This document shows positions 37,086 through 49,532 of a stretch of 64,000 bases of DNA, in pieces; within the stretch, counting starts at the first letter, position 1, and each line of letters begins with the position of its first letter. Source of the DNA: Diadophis punctatus similis (taxonomy: Eukaryota > Chordata > Lepidosauria > Squamata > Dipsadidae); assembly GCA_023053685.1 (NCBI GenBank), contig JALIGW010000028.1, positions 6,918,501 to 6,982,500 on the forward strand, written 5' to 3'. The notes beneath the pieces were generated by a model, which searched no databases, was not told the DNA's origin, and worked only from the letters and a program-made list of their open reading frames with translations. The translations under genes were made by a program, and so were the position numbers.

Positions 37086-37656
37086 CAGAGGTGGGTTCCT
37101 GCCGGTTCGGACTGGTTCTATAGAACCAGTAGCTGGAATTTCCCCCCGCTCGCCGAACCGGCAGCGACTCAGGCAGGGGTGAAATGCTCCCGGTTTGGGC
37201 GGGCCAGTCGGTTGTCGCAGAGCCGACGGAGCCAGTGGCGGTCGCGGCACGGGGCTTCCCCCGCCCTCTTCCCCCGCCTGCCTGGATGCCGCCATTTGAG
37301 TTCTTTTGCCCTCTGCACATGCGCAGAACGCTTTGCGCATGCGCAGAAGGCAAAAGAACTCAAATGGCAGCGTCCAGGTGGGCGGGGGAAGCCCCGTGCC
37401 GCGACCGCCACTGGCTCCGTCGGCTCTGCGATGACCGACTGGCCCGTCCGAACCGGGAGCATTTCACCCCTGGACCCAGGCCTGCCATGCCCCCGAACTG
37501 GCTCTCTCGGTGGCGTCATCGGCGGCACCATCTTGTTTTTTTGCTTCTGCACATGCGCAGAAGCTGTTTTTTAGCACTGCACATGTGCATGTTCAAAGTG
37601 CCACACGGCACATCAGGAAGCGAACTGGCAGTGAGGTAAGCCAGAACCCACCCCTG
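37086..37656. mobile_element. hAT MITE with exact TSD, host of a second hAT
   Basis: It starts CAGAGGTGGGTTCCTGCCGG and ends CCAGAACCCACCCCTG, with a perfect TSD GGCCTTAG (37078-37085, 37657-37664). Confidence 0.93.
37174..37472. mobile_element. Palindromic hAT nested in a hAT
   Basis: It starts CAGGGGTGAAATGCTCCCGG and ends CCGGGAGCATTTCACCCCTG. The flanking 8-mers GACTCAGG and GACCCAGG match at 7 of 8. Nearly all of its 299 bp is one inverted repeat centred near 37322. It carries an NRF1-like 12-mer at 37334-37345. Confidence 0.9.
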
Positions 37657-37979
37657 GGCCTTAGGCTAATTGCCAGAGCCAGGTCTTCAGGCCCTTTTAG
37701 AAGGCCAAAAGTGGAGGTGCAGCTCTTCCCTTGGGGGCACACTGTTCCAGAGGGCAGGAACCATGGCAGAAAAGGCTCTTCTCTTGGTCCACACTAACCG
37801 GAATACTATGGCCCTTCTGCCAGTGGGGGTGGGGTGGCCAATTCCATTGGGGTGAGATCATTCCTCAGATATTGTGGGTTATCTGTCTCTGGATTTTTTT
37901 AAAAAAGAGGTTGGTGTTCCGTAGTCACCTTTTAGAATGGTTGAACTGGTTTTCCTGCACATTGCAGACGGTTGGATTA

Positions 37980-38066
37980 GATTGGTGTTTCTCAATCTTG
38001 GTAACTTTAAGATGTGTTGCCTTCAACTCCCAGAATTCTCCAGCCAGCTAAGGTTGAGAAGCACTG
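37980..38066. mobile_element. Short palindromic hAT MITE remnant
   Basis: TGTTTCTCAATCTTGG and AAGGTTGAGAAGCACTG are the inverted ends around ACTCCCAGAATTCTCCAGCC. The TSD is not clear. Confidence 0.6.
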
Positions 38067-38878
38067 AATTCGATTGTTTTTATGATGATTTTCAACTCCA
38101 CAATTCTGTGATCGGCTTTCGTTAATCTTGTAGGTTTTTGTTTTGTTTTGCCTTGGTGAAAGACAATTCAGCCCATCACACCTTCTCTTGACAATGAATG
38201 AATCTCCCTATGGAGCAGAAGAATACTTCCGTTTGATGGGCCTCTTTGTGTACTCTTTTGTTTGTGGCCTGATCTGAAATGCAGCAACCTGTCTTTCAGA
38301 AAGACCAGCCCAATTGAAGAAGTACAATCTTGCTTATTTTGCCCCTGTTTGCTTGGATTGTTTTTTATGCTTAAAAACACAAGCACAAACTAGTCTCCAA
38401 AGTATCTCACAGAGAAGAGAAAATAAGTGTGCTTTGGGCATCTTTCAACTCCCAGTAAAAGCCATTTCATGTGGTGATAATGAGGGCAGGGCCCCTGTAG
38501 TTCACAGGAGGCGTATTGATTCCTCAAGCTACTCACTATGAAACTCCAAGAGAAAGAGCAGTTCTTCAAAGGTTTGGCCTTTCAGGACAACAGCTGTCAC
38601 TGCAGTAACAACTTTGGTGTTTTTCTCTGCAGGAGGGAAAAGGATTATTTCTTCCATATGGTTAACAATTTCTCTGGGCTGCCCAGTAGTTATTAGATAC
38701 TTGGTACCCACAAAGCAGAATTGGCTTAGCAGGCTAGCTACCTCTGCTATCACTTTGCCATTATTTAACAGGAGCTGCCAATAGTAGCTCAGCAAGGAAA
38801 CATCACAGATTAGCTGCCCCCAGATTGTATGAAGCTTTCTTGCATACAAAATAAACTGGAATTTTTAAATCATAAGAA
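38067..38878. other. Unassigned, with an orphan minus-strand open frame
   Basis: A minus-strand frame at 38849-38529 encodes 106 residues (MYARKLHTIWGQLICDVSLL to LLFLLEFHSE) with no family I recognise. Codon-like content is modest and there is no promoter or splice evidence, so it is not called a gene. Confidence 0.25.
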
Positions 38879-38880
38879 TA

Positions 38881-39264
38881 CTGTATTTTTCGGAGTATAA
38901 GACGCACCTTAGTTTTGGGGGAGGAAAATAGGGGGGGAAATCTACCTACCAGGTATTCATCTGGCTAGCGTCCTTAGTCTGGTCAGCTTCAGCACATTAT
39001 TTTATCCTCTGGTTAGGGCTGAAAAAAATCTTCTTCGGAGGGAGTAGCAATGAAAACAAGCCTGCAAAGACTTAGGGCTGGGAAAAAACCTCTTTGGAGG
39101 GAGTAGCAATGAAAAAATCCTGCAAGCTGGGAAGATTGTTAGCACCTCGTTAGGGCTGGGGGGAAAAGCTTCAAAAAAGCTACATTCCAGGTATAAGACG
39201 CACCCAAATTTTCAGCCTCTTTTAGGGGGTGGGGAAGGTGCGTCTTATACTCCGAAAAATACGG
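38881..39264. mobile_element. Mariner-type MITE (CTGTATTTTTCGG)
   Basis: It starts CTGTATTTTTCGGAGTATAA and ends ACTCCGAAAAATACGG, with TA at 38879-38880 and 39265-39266. Internal GGTATTCATCTGGCTAGCGT is shared with 55017-55377. Confidence 0.88.
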
Positions 39265-40286
39265 TACTTTGGGCTAGGGAGACACCTTTTAGTGCCAATG
39301 AACACCTTTGATTCTTTGAAAACATGCCATGAAAGTTCTCACAAAGGGTTGACTTCAAGAGTCACCAAATACCCATGTAGAATCACAGATTCAAAAGGGG
39401 GCATTCAGACCACCGGATGCAGCGCTCTGCCCGATGCAGACAACTCATGAAAACATCCCAGACAGATGGTTGCTCAGTCTCTGCTTGAATACATTCAATG
39501 AGGAGGAAGCTATCACCTGTTTGGGTAATTCATCCGATTGCCCAACTGCTCTAACTATAGGAAAGGTTGTTGCCTAGCATTCAATTGGCATCTGCTGACT
39601 TTTTACCAAGTAGGTGCTGTTGGCATTTATCAAAAAGCAAAATGGATCATCATCCAGAATATTCCTTACTATCTCAGCTTTCCTGTATCATTTTCTTCTT
39701 CTTAGTGGATTGCAACTCCAACCTATATCTTTACATTTAAACTTAGAAACTAATTAAAATTTACCATTTGAATGTTAAGAGTCTGGTGCTGTGCTCTGCA
39801 GTCTGGCAGTGTCCCATTAATTTTTCTAATCTAAAAACCATAATGATTCATAAATTACAAAAAGGGAGCCTGGCAAGCAACAAGAAAGGTATCCATGGAC
39901 ACCACACATTGTTTACCCCTAACTTGGAATTTAATGGAATTCTATGACGCATGAAAGGGATTAACACACATTATTTCTGATTCTGGTAGATTTTTTAAAA
40001 ATGAAACCAAAGTGTTTAAACATAATAAATGCAAAAAATTAAAATGATTATTATTAAAAAAGCAAAACAACAAGTAACTTTAAAGGCAATCTAGTCTTAG
40101 AAGAGTTACTATACCATAAATGCTTCGGTGCAGAGGCCTGTCTTCAAATATTTTGCAAAAGAATGCAGTTTATGGGGTCATTTCTTAGGAGAGAGCTTCA
40201 TGATTGAGGTGCTACTGTCACCAAGAAGGGCATTCTCCTGGCAACTCATAGTGAGTCAAACCTATATCTAGGACGGGTCTAGGACA
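39265..40286. other. No recognised features
   Basis: No gene or repeat family was recognised in this AT-rich stretch. Confidence 0.35.
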
Positions 40287-40325
40287 GCGATGGCGAACCT
40301 TTTTTGCTTGGGTGCCACAGTTGCA
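40287..40325. mobile_element. Left end of a truncated hAT
   Basis: CAGCGATGGCGAACCTTTTT and GCTTGGGTGCCACAG match the left terminus of the 6934 family. The element is lost shortly before the GATA array. Confidence 0.65.
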
Positions 40326-40366
40326 TCGACCATAAACTACTAATATCCTATACATGTTTGACAAAT

Positions 40367-40504
<138 letters not shown>

Positions 40505-41084
40505 CTAGCCATCTCTTTATCTCTTAAGTGTGGACATCTGCTATGGGCTATTGAAGAGGGTGGGGGCTATTAAAGTGAGTCTGCTTCCTGCCTAAAAACA
40601 TGTTTCTCCGTTTCTCATCCAGGGAAATATAATATTCTGCCTTTTTAATATTTCCTAGAATATTTCATTTTTCTAGGAGAGGGGTGGGTGCTAACTTCCA
40701 ACAGTTTCAATGCAGCAAAACGTCTGCTGTCTCATACTGCTACTTCTTTATTCAAATACACAGAATTTATGCACTAGAAACACCAGGGAATGAAATGATC
40801 ACAGTGACTTCCTGTTTTACAAGTATTCACAAGGGACCAGTTCTACTTTGCTAAATGTAACAAGTATATGAAGTATGCAAAGGGCAGGGAGAGCTCTGTT
40901 TCTGATTCCTTGTCTGCTGTACAGTTCTTGACAATTTGTTCAAAATGGCATGTAAAGCTTTTGGCTAAGACCTTGATTAGAAATAAAGTTACCGTACATA
41001 TAACTTGACCTCCTGAAGCTTCTTAATGTCCAAAAAGCAATTTACAAGCCAATTCCAATAAAAGTGATTAGATTTTAGATTTAT

Positions 41085-41430
41085 TATTAGAGTTGGAAGG
41101 GACCTTGTAGGTCATCTAGTCCAACCCCCTGCTCAAGCAGGAGTTCCTACACCATTTGAGACAGATGGCAGTCCAGTCTCTCCTTGAAGGTCGCAAGTGT
41201 TGGAGCTCTCACAACTTCTACTGGCAAAATGTTCCACTGGTTGATCGCTCTCACCGTCAGAAAGTTTCTCCTCACTTCCAGGTTGAATCTCTCCTTGGTC
41301 AGCTTCCATCCCTTATTCCTTGTTTGGCTTTCTGGTGCCATAGAGAACAGCCTGACCCCCTCCTCTCTGTGGCATCCCCTCAAGTATTGGAACACTGCTA
41401 TCATGTCACCCCTGGTCTTTCTCTTTTAAG
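41085..41430 (-). mobile_element. CR1 LINE 3' fragment
   Basis: The plus strand starts AGAGTTGGAAGGGACCTTGT. The minus strand encodes the CR1 C-terminal block (VFQYLRGCHREEGVRLFSMA and RRNFLTVRAINQWNILPVEV). Confidence 0.88.
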
Positions 41431-41837
41431 AGATTAAGAGGGGAGGTGGGCGATCCCTTTGTCCTTATGATCATGGCTTGAAAAAAAGCTGTTTCTGCTG
41501 ACTCCCAGAGCTCTAAAATCCACTGGAGACCACTACACACTATTGCAGAGATCATCTGTAAGGAGCCCTCTGGATGATCTCAAGCCCTCTCTTTTTCCAG
41601 AGAAGAATTCAGAAAGACAGTTGCAGGCAGAATTGCAGCCTATTCTGATAGCAATTTATGAAACAAAATCAAAAAGAAATAGTTGGATGTGTTGGGGCTA
41701 CAGTTGTCAATATGAGGTTGAAGATAAATCTTTCCAGCTCATTTCCTTGCCAATAGTATTAATATGCTTAACTGGGGAAGACTTTAACTTCAAACAATGC
41801 TCTTTATGACCTCTGATAGTCATCCTTATGTGACATC

Positions 41838-41897
41838 CATTACTCTGGGAGTTAAAATCCACACCTCCTCAAGCTGCCATGGTTGAGAAACACTGTT
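41838..41897. mobile_element. hAT MITE right-end fragment
   Basis: GGGAGTTAAAATCCACACCT and CCATGGTTGAGAAACACTG resemble the right half of the palindromic hAT family at 52978. Confidence 0.5.
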
Positions 41898-42127
41898 GTG
41901 GAGGTTTAAGGCATCCCACTGGGCTTGGAGATCTTCCTTTTTCCCCTTAAAAGTGTGAGCATGCCAACTAAAGAGAGAATGCCAAGGTTTATGCAGAGAA
42001 AGCACAACTCTCTAGTACAGCATTAGCATTCAAACAGACCTATCATGTCTATTTGCCTGTTCCTCCCCCTCCCTCCATCCTATTGGTTTCTATAGCAACA
42101 GGAGGTTATTAATACCAGATCCTACCT

Positions 42128-42354
<227 letters not shown>

Positions 42355-42808
42355 ACCTATTTTCCATTTCCCAAGATTAAGAAAGGTGGTTCCGGACAAT
42401 ATGTACTTCTCGCATTTGTTCAATACATTATTATGCTCAAAGGTCCTCCTGCCCAGAGAGGGGGAGTATTTGCATTATTCTGAAGTGTAATCAGAATAAA
42501 CACGAGTGATAAACACCTTTACTTGAAAAAGCACTGCTCCTGCCCTTGCTTTTTAAGCATGACTCGCTCCCCAATCATTGCCTTTTTTTGAGTTGATATC
42601 CAGAAACTTATAAAAGGAGAAATTGATGGGCCGATGACAATTTCTCATTCTCCTTCCTGCTTCTGAATCTCATGAGCTCCACAAAAAACGCTCAAAAGAA
42701 GCTAACATAAGGGCCTCAATACTTAACTAGTAGAGAGAATCACTTCTGTCTATCCACAAGACAGAAATCCTGCCTGTTATGCCTCCAGAAATGGTTGTGT
42801 ATTTTTAA

Positions 42809-42809
<1 letters not shown>

Positions 42810-42844
<35 letters not shown>
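42810..42844 (+). repeat. (GTT)n microsatellite
   Basis: Eleven to twelve GTT units. Similar short GTT runs lie at 45419-45440 and 45682-45699. Confidence 0.9.
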
Positions 42845-43084
42845 ACTTTAATGTGTATTGACCTCCAACTGGGTAGCCAAACACCATCTTTCATTGTTTG
42901 GAAATTGATTTTGACACTTCAAGGCACCCATATTCCCATCATCCTTTATTCTGGAAAAAAGTGCATCCTGGGAAGCCAGACGCCATTTTGTAAAGTTCTG
43001 AGGTAACAGAAACATCTAGAAGCTTAGTCTACACATATTCTTCTGAAGGTACCAGACCATCTTATTTGTCTCTTGAGAAACCTA

Positions 43085-44062
43085 TTTGCAGGTCAAGAAG
43101 CAACAGTGAGAACTGGACATGGAACCACTGATTGGTTCAAAATTGGGAAAGGAGTCCAGCAAGGCTGTATACTGTCGCCCTGTCTATTTAACTTATATGC
43201 AGAGCAATCATGAGAAAGACGGGGCTAGATGAATCAAAAGTTGGAATTAAGATTGCCAGGAGAAATATCAACAACCTCAGATATGCAGATGATACCACTC
43301 TAATGGCAGAAAGTGAAGAGGAACTAAAGAGCCTCTTGATGCAGGTGAAGAAGGAGAGTGCAAAAGTTGGCTTGAAACTCAACATTAAGAAAACTAAGAT
43401 CATGGCATCCAGACCTCTCAATTCCTGGCAAATCGATGGGGAAGAAATGGAGGTAGTGACAGATTTTATTTTCCTGGTCTCCAAGATCACCGCAGATGGG
43501 GACTGCAGCCAAGAAATTAAAAGACACTTGCTCCTGGGGAGGAAAGCTATGACAAATCTAGACAGCATACTAAAAAGCAGAGACATCACCCTGCCAACAA
43601 AAGTGTGTATAGTCAAGGCTATGGTTTTCCAAATTGCAATGGATGGCTGTGAAAGTTGGACCATAAGAAAGGCTGAGCGCCAAAGAATTGAGGCCTTTGA
43701 ACTATGGTGCTGGAGAAGACTCCTGCGAGTCCCTTGGACTGCAAGGCGATCAAACCGGTCAATCCTCGAGGAAATCAACCCTGACTGCTCTTTAGAAGGC
43801 CAGATCCTGAAGATGAAACTCAAATACTTTGGCCACCAAATGAGAAGGAAGGACTCACTGGAGAAGAACCTAATGCTGGGAACGATTGAGGGCAAAAGAA
43901 GAAGGGGATGACAGAGAATGAGGTGGCTGGATGGAGTCACTGAAGCAGTAGGCGTGAGCTTAAATGGACTCCAGAGGATAGTAGAGAACAGGAAGGCCTG
44001 GAGGAATGTTGTCCATAGGGTCGCGATGGGTCGAACACGACTTCGCAACTAACAATAAACAC
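43085..44062 (+). mobile_element. BovB (RTE) LINE, 5'-truncated
   Basis: The sequence carries a BovB reverse-transcriptase end. GKGVQQGCILSPCLFNLYAE is visible at ~43149-43205, then the catalytic LRYADD box at ~43273, NIKKTKIMAS, DFIFLVSKITADGDCSQEIK, GCESWTIRKAE and ELWCWRRLLRVPWTARRSNR. The 3' end GGGTCGCGATGGGTCGAACA is the BovB tail. A stop splits the RT from the continuing 233-codon frame (43210-43911). Confidence 0.95.
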
Positions 44063-44602
44063 TTAATTACTCTGTATTTGTTGGGATCTCATTGTATGCT
44101 CAAGAAAAAATATTCTTTCTCTACCCTTTATACATCTGCGAGCTATGCCCTCTCTTATCTGACCATTTCCCAGATAACATCTCTTTGCCCCATTTCTCAA
44201 GGTCTTTCCTACAAACCATTACAGAGGGAAAGGAAACGGATGTACAGTATGTTGTGCTCAATCCCTGACACCTGACATGACACTTAGGACTAAAACCTTT
44301 GGCCATTTCAATAATGCCTAGAACATTGGCAGGGAATAAACATATTTACTTCCTAGTTTCTAAATAACCATTCAAGGCTTGCAGGTTTTTGAGCAATTAC
44401 AATGGGCCAGATCTTTTATAATTCAAGTAGAGGGCTATTAAGTACTATAGTGGGATTAGCCATTACGCTAAAATCTGGGTGCTTTGATGTCTGAGTACTC
44501 TGATACATCCAAACCTTGCCACCAAGAGGTGACTGAAATAAAAGAAAAGGCACCACTTGTTCCCCCTTGTTTAGTATCCTTTGCAACTCATATTTAACAT
44601 AT

Positions 44603-44700
44603 TAACAGAGTTGGAAGGGACCTTGCAGGTCATCTAGTCCAACCCCCTGCCCAAGCAGGAGACCTAAGGCAAGAGCTCCACCTCAAGGCCACAGCAGCTC
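44603..44700 (-). mobile_element. tRNA/CR1-tail SINE with internal deletion
   Basis: AGAGTTGGAAGGGACCTTGC and CCCCTGCCCAAGCAGGAGAC are joined directly to GGCAAGAGCTCCACCTCAAG, so the middle found at 15443-15592 is missing. Confidence 0.75.
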
Positions 44701-44984
44701 ATACTGAATATTGCAAAGAAATAATGTAAAAGCCTTTTGAACTCTGTCTTTCTGTCCATCCATGTATTTGTTCATCGGCAGGATAACTTTCTGGAAAATA
44801 AGAGAACAGGACCAAATTTACTGCAGCGGAAAAACCTGGCAAAAGAAAGATCAAGTTTGACAATGGACCAGATCCAGCCTAAAGCTAAGGAGAAAAACAT
44901 TTCAGGAAAAAAAACACCCATCTCCAATGCATCCCCAAGGGAGAAGCACTTGCAAAGTTCATGATTCTCCTAGCCACTCTTCCC

Positions 44985-45420
44985 TCCTAATCTTGGGACC
45001 AAAGCAGGGTTATCAGTTGATCAATTTGGCACAAGAAACCATTGGTTGCCCTCTAACACTACTGGATGACATCGCCAGGTCTCGCTGGTTCAGCAGAGTA
45101 AGGAAGATACCTAGGGATGATTCACACCCTGGCCAAGGTCTCTTTTCACTTTTACCATCAGGCAGAAGACACAGAAGTATAGCCAGCCGGACAACCAGGT
45201 TTAAAAACAGCTTCTACCCATGGGCTGTCAGACTCCTAAATACAATCACAATCACTCCACGTACATATGGAAACATATGACTGGTTCCCCCCTCCCCACA
45301 ATTACTTGTATAAGGATTATTCTCTATACTATTCATGTGGTCTTGTATTTTCTGTTATGGATTGCACCAGTAGAGGCTACAATTTTGTTGTATACATGAT
45401 GTACAATGACAATAAAGGCT
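44985..45420 (+). mobile_element. Non-LTR LINE 3' end (Rex1/CR1-like)
   Basis: The open frame encodes DDSHPGQGLFSLLPSGRRHR and RFKNSFYPWAVRLLNT, the conserved C-terminal block of a vertebrate non-LTR element. A 3' UTR ending TGTACAATGACAATAAAGGC follows. Confidence 0.7.
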
Positions 45421-45440
45421 GTTGTTGTTGTTGTTGTTGG

Positions 45441-45690
45441 AGCCGAGGTGGCGCAGTGGTTAAAGGCAGCACTGCAATCTGCTTCAGCTGACTGCTAGTT
45501 CAGCAGTTCAGCTGTTCAAATCTCACCGGCTCAAGGTTGACTCAGCCTTCCATCCTTCTGAGGTCGGTAAAATGAGGACCCAGATTGTTGGGGGCAATAT
45601 GCTGAACTCTGTAAACCACTTAGAGAGGGCTGTAAAGCACTATGAAGCGGTATATAAGTCTAAGTGCTATTGCTATTGCTATTGTTGTTG
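45441..45690 (+). mobile_element. tRNA-derived SINE with L2-like tail, complete
   Basis: GAGCCGAGGTGGCGCAGTGG head, B-box near GTTCAAATCTC, TTGACTCAGCCTTCCATCCT body, and TAAACCACTTAGAGAGGGCT tail ending in TATTGCTATTGCTATTG. Confidence 0.88.
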
Positions 45691-45738
45691 TTGTTGTTCA
45701 TTAAACACGAAACTCAGTCAACTGAACATTTAAAAATA

Positions 45739-45992
45739 TCATGATTATGATTATGATTATGATTATGATTATGATTATGATTATGATTATGATTATGATT
45801 GTGATTGTGATTGTGATTGTGATTGTGATCGTGATCGTGATCGTGATGGTGATGGTTATGGTTATGGTTATGGTTATGGTTATGGTTATGGTTATGGTTA
45901 TGGTGGTTATTATGGTTATTATGGTTATTGTGGTTATTGTGGTTATTGTGGTTATTATGGTTATTATGGTTATTATGGTTATTATTATTATA
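45739..45992 (+). repeat. Evolving hexanucleotide array
   Basis: Units drift along the array from ATGATT through GTGATT, GTGATC and GTGATG to ATGGTT, and then to ATTATGGTT-type 9-mers. It is purely a simple repeat. Confidence 0.95.
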
Positions 45993-46611
45993 TCACCAAC
46001 CAAGCACTTACTCCCTCCTAGTGCAAAACAGACCAATTTATTAGATGAAACCCAAGGGAAGGTGGAATTGGGTATGAGGAAAATGCGTTTGAAAGAAAAA
46101 ATGATTTAATTCCAGCAACTGCTCCCACTGCCTTAAATTAGCCTCAAATCTCTGTGGCATAGACAGGTTTTAAGAGGTTCCCCAAAGGTTGTGAGACTTG
46201 GGAATTTGAAATGCAAGTGTAGAGTTAGCCAGAGAAGCCCCCCCCCCCACTGCTTTTACTTCATTTGGGATAGAGAACCTCTTGTCACTCTCCTGCAGAA
46301 ATGCAGGGGTGGACAAAATCCTGCTGGGAGAGGTGGTTCTCTGGGTATCTGAAATCAAAGCCATAATTTACATTATTGTTGTTTTTAAATTGTATGCCCT
46401 TGTTGTTTTAACCAGGAATTGTTCCAGATCTGTTTTTGATAAAATGGCAGTATAGAAATTTAGAAAACAAAACAAAACAAAACTTAGTAAATATTTCATA
46501 GCCTTAACTCCATCCTTCCCCACCCTGCAATTATTTCTGCAAATGCCTTTGTGGCTTGTCAGTCTGGAATCATCCCAGAGAAAATGTGGGCAGCAGTGTT
46601 ATACGTAGACA

Positions 46612-46858
46612 TAGATATTTATTTGTGAGATTTATATACCGCCTCACAGTGCAATCGCTCTCTAAGCGGTTTACACCAGTAAGCAATGTATATTTATATT
46701 GCCCCCAACAATCTGGGTCCTCATTTTACCAACCTCGGAAGGATGGAAGGCTGAGTCAACCTTGAGCTGGTGAGATTTGAACCGCTGACCTGCGGATCAG
46801 TGTCAGCTAATGTGGCCTGCAGTACCTGCCTCTAACCGCTGCACCACCTCGGCTCAGT
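46612..46858 (-). mobile_element. tRNA-derived SINE with L2-like tail
   Basis: The plus strand reads TTTATTTGTGAGATTTATAT, CTCTCTAAGCGGTTTACACC and ends CTGCACCACCTCGGCTC, the inverted copy of the family at 45441. Confidence 0.88.
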
Positions 46859-47511
46859 TTATCTTCAAATAGTGAGTAATTTGAGTTGTATCTGTGTAAT
46901 AAGGAGTTTCTTTTTGTATAAAAGAATAAAAAAATCAATTTGCAATATTGCTGCTGTTTGCTTATAGAAGCACAGTTCTAAAGAGTGAGACCTTGTGAGT
47001 AACTGACCAGCTCAAGCTGGTTCAGAAGCAGCAATAAAAATAACAGATACAGATTTTCTGGAAGAACACCAAACTCTTACATCAACAATTCAAGGGATCC
47101 TAATTACTCGTTGAAACTAAGAATTACTTGTACTAGATGCCACCCAAAGAATAGGGCAAGGGACAGGTTGGAACTCCCCCAAGGGTCAGTTCCAGAGCTT
47201 GACCATGGGAAATGTTCAGTCTTAAGCAACCTTTCCTATCACAGAACAGAACCAAACCTTGGATCTCTGATTTGAATGAATGAATGAATGAAATCTTGGG
47301 GGGAGGGAAATGTTTATACAACCTTGGGCCAACCTTCATTGCTGTATTTAAGAAACCTTCTTGTCTTCAGCATTATCTTCAAGCAAACCTGATAATCTCT
47401 CCATATCTTTCTAAGTCTATGCTTCCATGAAGTATTCTCACCTAAGCAGTTCCTGAATTCACTTAGAAGGGAAGAGAGTGAGCAAGACATATAGTTAGTG
47501 CCAGGGGTGGG

Positions 47512-47772
47512 TTCTGATTTTCTTCACTGCTGGTTCGCTCAGTGATGCGCCACGCAGGCGCGCAGGCGCGCGCTTCACGCATGCGCAGTGCTAAAACAAA
47601 GCTTCTGCAAATGAGCAGAAGCAAAAAACAAGATGGCGGCGCCTATGGTGCCGCCAAGAGAACCGGTTCGGGGGCGTGGTAAGCCTGGGTCGCTGCCAGT
47701 TCCAGCGACCCAGGCCACCAAGTTACTACCGGTTCTATAGAACTGGTCCAAACCGGGAGGAACCCACCTCTG
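47512..47772. mobile_element. hAT MITE
   Basis: It starts CAGGGGTGGGTTCTGATTTT and ends GGGAGGAACCCACCTCTG. The flanking 8-mers GTTAGTGC and GTTAATGC match at 7 of 8. Confidence 0.88.
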
Positions 47773-49532
47773 GTTAATGCTAAATGCCTTAGTCCAGGGA
47801 ACCTTCTTAAAAACATGAAATGTTTTGTATTGTGCTTGCAGCAAGTTACTATTCTCTCTTTCTTCATGTTACTTGCTCATGATGGCAGCACATCAGGGCA
47901 GGCTAAACTTCCTCTACTTTCCTTTGTCATCCTCTTTGGACAGCTTGGGTTCTGAGAGGTAAAGGCTTACCTCATAGAGCAGTGAATCTGCTTTAAATTT
48001 CTTTAGGATTTGTCACATAAGTCAGAGATGCTTCTTTATCTTGGCATTAAAAATGAATCCTAGGAAAGCAAATTTTCTCTGTTCCACATGAAAACATGCC
48101 CTTAAATGCTTTTAAGGGAAGGACAAGATGTTAGTAGCTAAATGCAGGTTGTTGATGGCATTATTTTCAGACATATCATCTGACGCTGATTCTACTTTTA
48201 GCTGCCAAAATAAGGCCTGTTTTGATTCATTCTGTCAGGGATGAACCATCAAGGCAAGCATGCAAGCAAAGCCACATCTTGACCTTTTTTTTTTAACTCC
48301 ATCTTGTGAATGGCCTTGACAAGCTCCGTGAGAGTGAATAGTTGGGAGACCAAAACATTCTCTTCCACATCTTCTTTCATCTTAGAAACTTCTCTTGTGA
48401 TTGTGCAGAAAAAGGCTATCTTAAAATTGCAAGAAAGGAGGGGAAAAATAACAATACAAAATTAGTTCCCCTAATCAGCAAGCAGGGGTGAAATGCTCCC
48501 GGTTCGGACCGGCTCGTGGGGACCGGTAGGACTTGGCACCAGTGGTTCGGCGCACCGGTAGCGATGGCTTGCTGGCCACACCCCCGTACCGGTCCGGGCC
48601 CCAGGCCCCCAGCCCAGGCCCCCGCCGCCAATGTCCACCTAATTGCTGCTTTCCTTGCCGCTTTCCTTGCTCCCGGCTTTTTCTTAAAAACAAAAAATGG
48701 CCGCTTTTCCCACCTATCAGCTGGGCACTTCCGGACACACATACCCGGCCTATATAACCTGGCTGTTCCAGCCTAGCTAACCACCCACCTTCCCATCCAG
48801 CCTCCAGAGTCCAGCTTGCTTACCTTAGCTCTTCGGACCCAATTCTGAGCTGTTGGTAGCCAACCATGCCTCCCTTTCTTTTTGTCTGAATTGCAAACTG
48901 CAATCCATCTGATCTGCAAGCCACTTAATCTGCCTGCTTGAAACCAGCAATCCATCCATCTGCTCTGCAAGCAACTTATTCTGTCTGCCTTATTCCTTCC
49001 ATAGGGTAAGTAACCTTTTTTAATTTTATTTTTTGCTTTTAAAAAATAGTAGCCATAGCCATTTAAAGCTTTTGCAATGCTTTTGTGTTGTGTGTTTTGC
49101 AGGGTGTGTGAGTCAGTACAGCTGCTTTTTCATGGTATGTGAGTAAAGTGACCAGATATTTTTTTTTTAAAGCGGGACATTGACGGGGGGGCGGGGCCGC
49201 CTGGATGCCGTCATTTGAGGTTTGCCCTCTGCGCATGCGCAGAACGCTGCGCATCCACAGAGGGCAAAAGGATGCAAATGTCGGCATCCAGGTGGGTGGG
49301 GGGGGACGCGGGAGGCCTTTCCTCGCCTCCCGCCTCCCGCCTCCCCACTTCGGGAGCCGGCAGTGGCTTGGGCTGGCTCCAGATCTCCTTTCTCCCCCTG
49401 TCACTCCAGCAGCCCAGCGCTGGCGGAGGGGGAGCAGGAGAGCGAACAAAAGTGATTCCGACCGCGGAGCAGAGACACCCGGTGAGCGGGGCGAGAGGCG
49501 CGGGGATGGCAGTGCCGCCACTGTACGTCCTA

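Larger units (their letters stand above)
36850..37870 (-). mobile_element. L2 LINE relic, split by nested hATs
   Basis: The left part has an inverted L2-like 3' UTR (ATGCACCCATCTCATCTAGG, TAAGTGGCTTACAATC). The right part (37657-37870) encodes on the minus strand an L2 C-terminal stretch. The hAT at 37086-37656 separates them. Confidence 0.6.

Noticed and set aside
43188..44048. A 286-codon minus-strand frame
   Set aside because: It is the antisense shadow of the BovB reverse transcriptase on the plus strand.
45701..46109. Open frames with long IT, MV or MI dipeptide runs
   Set aside because: They cross the hexanucleotide array and have no coding evidence.
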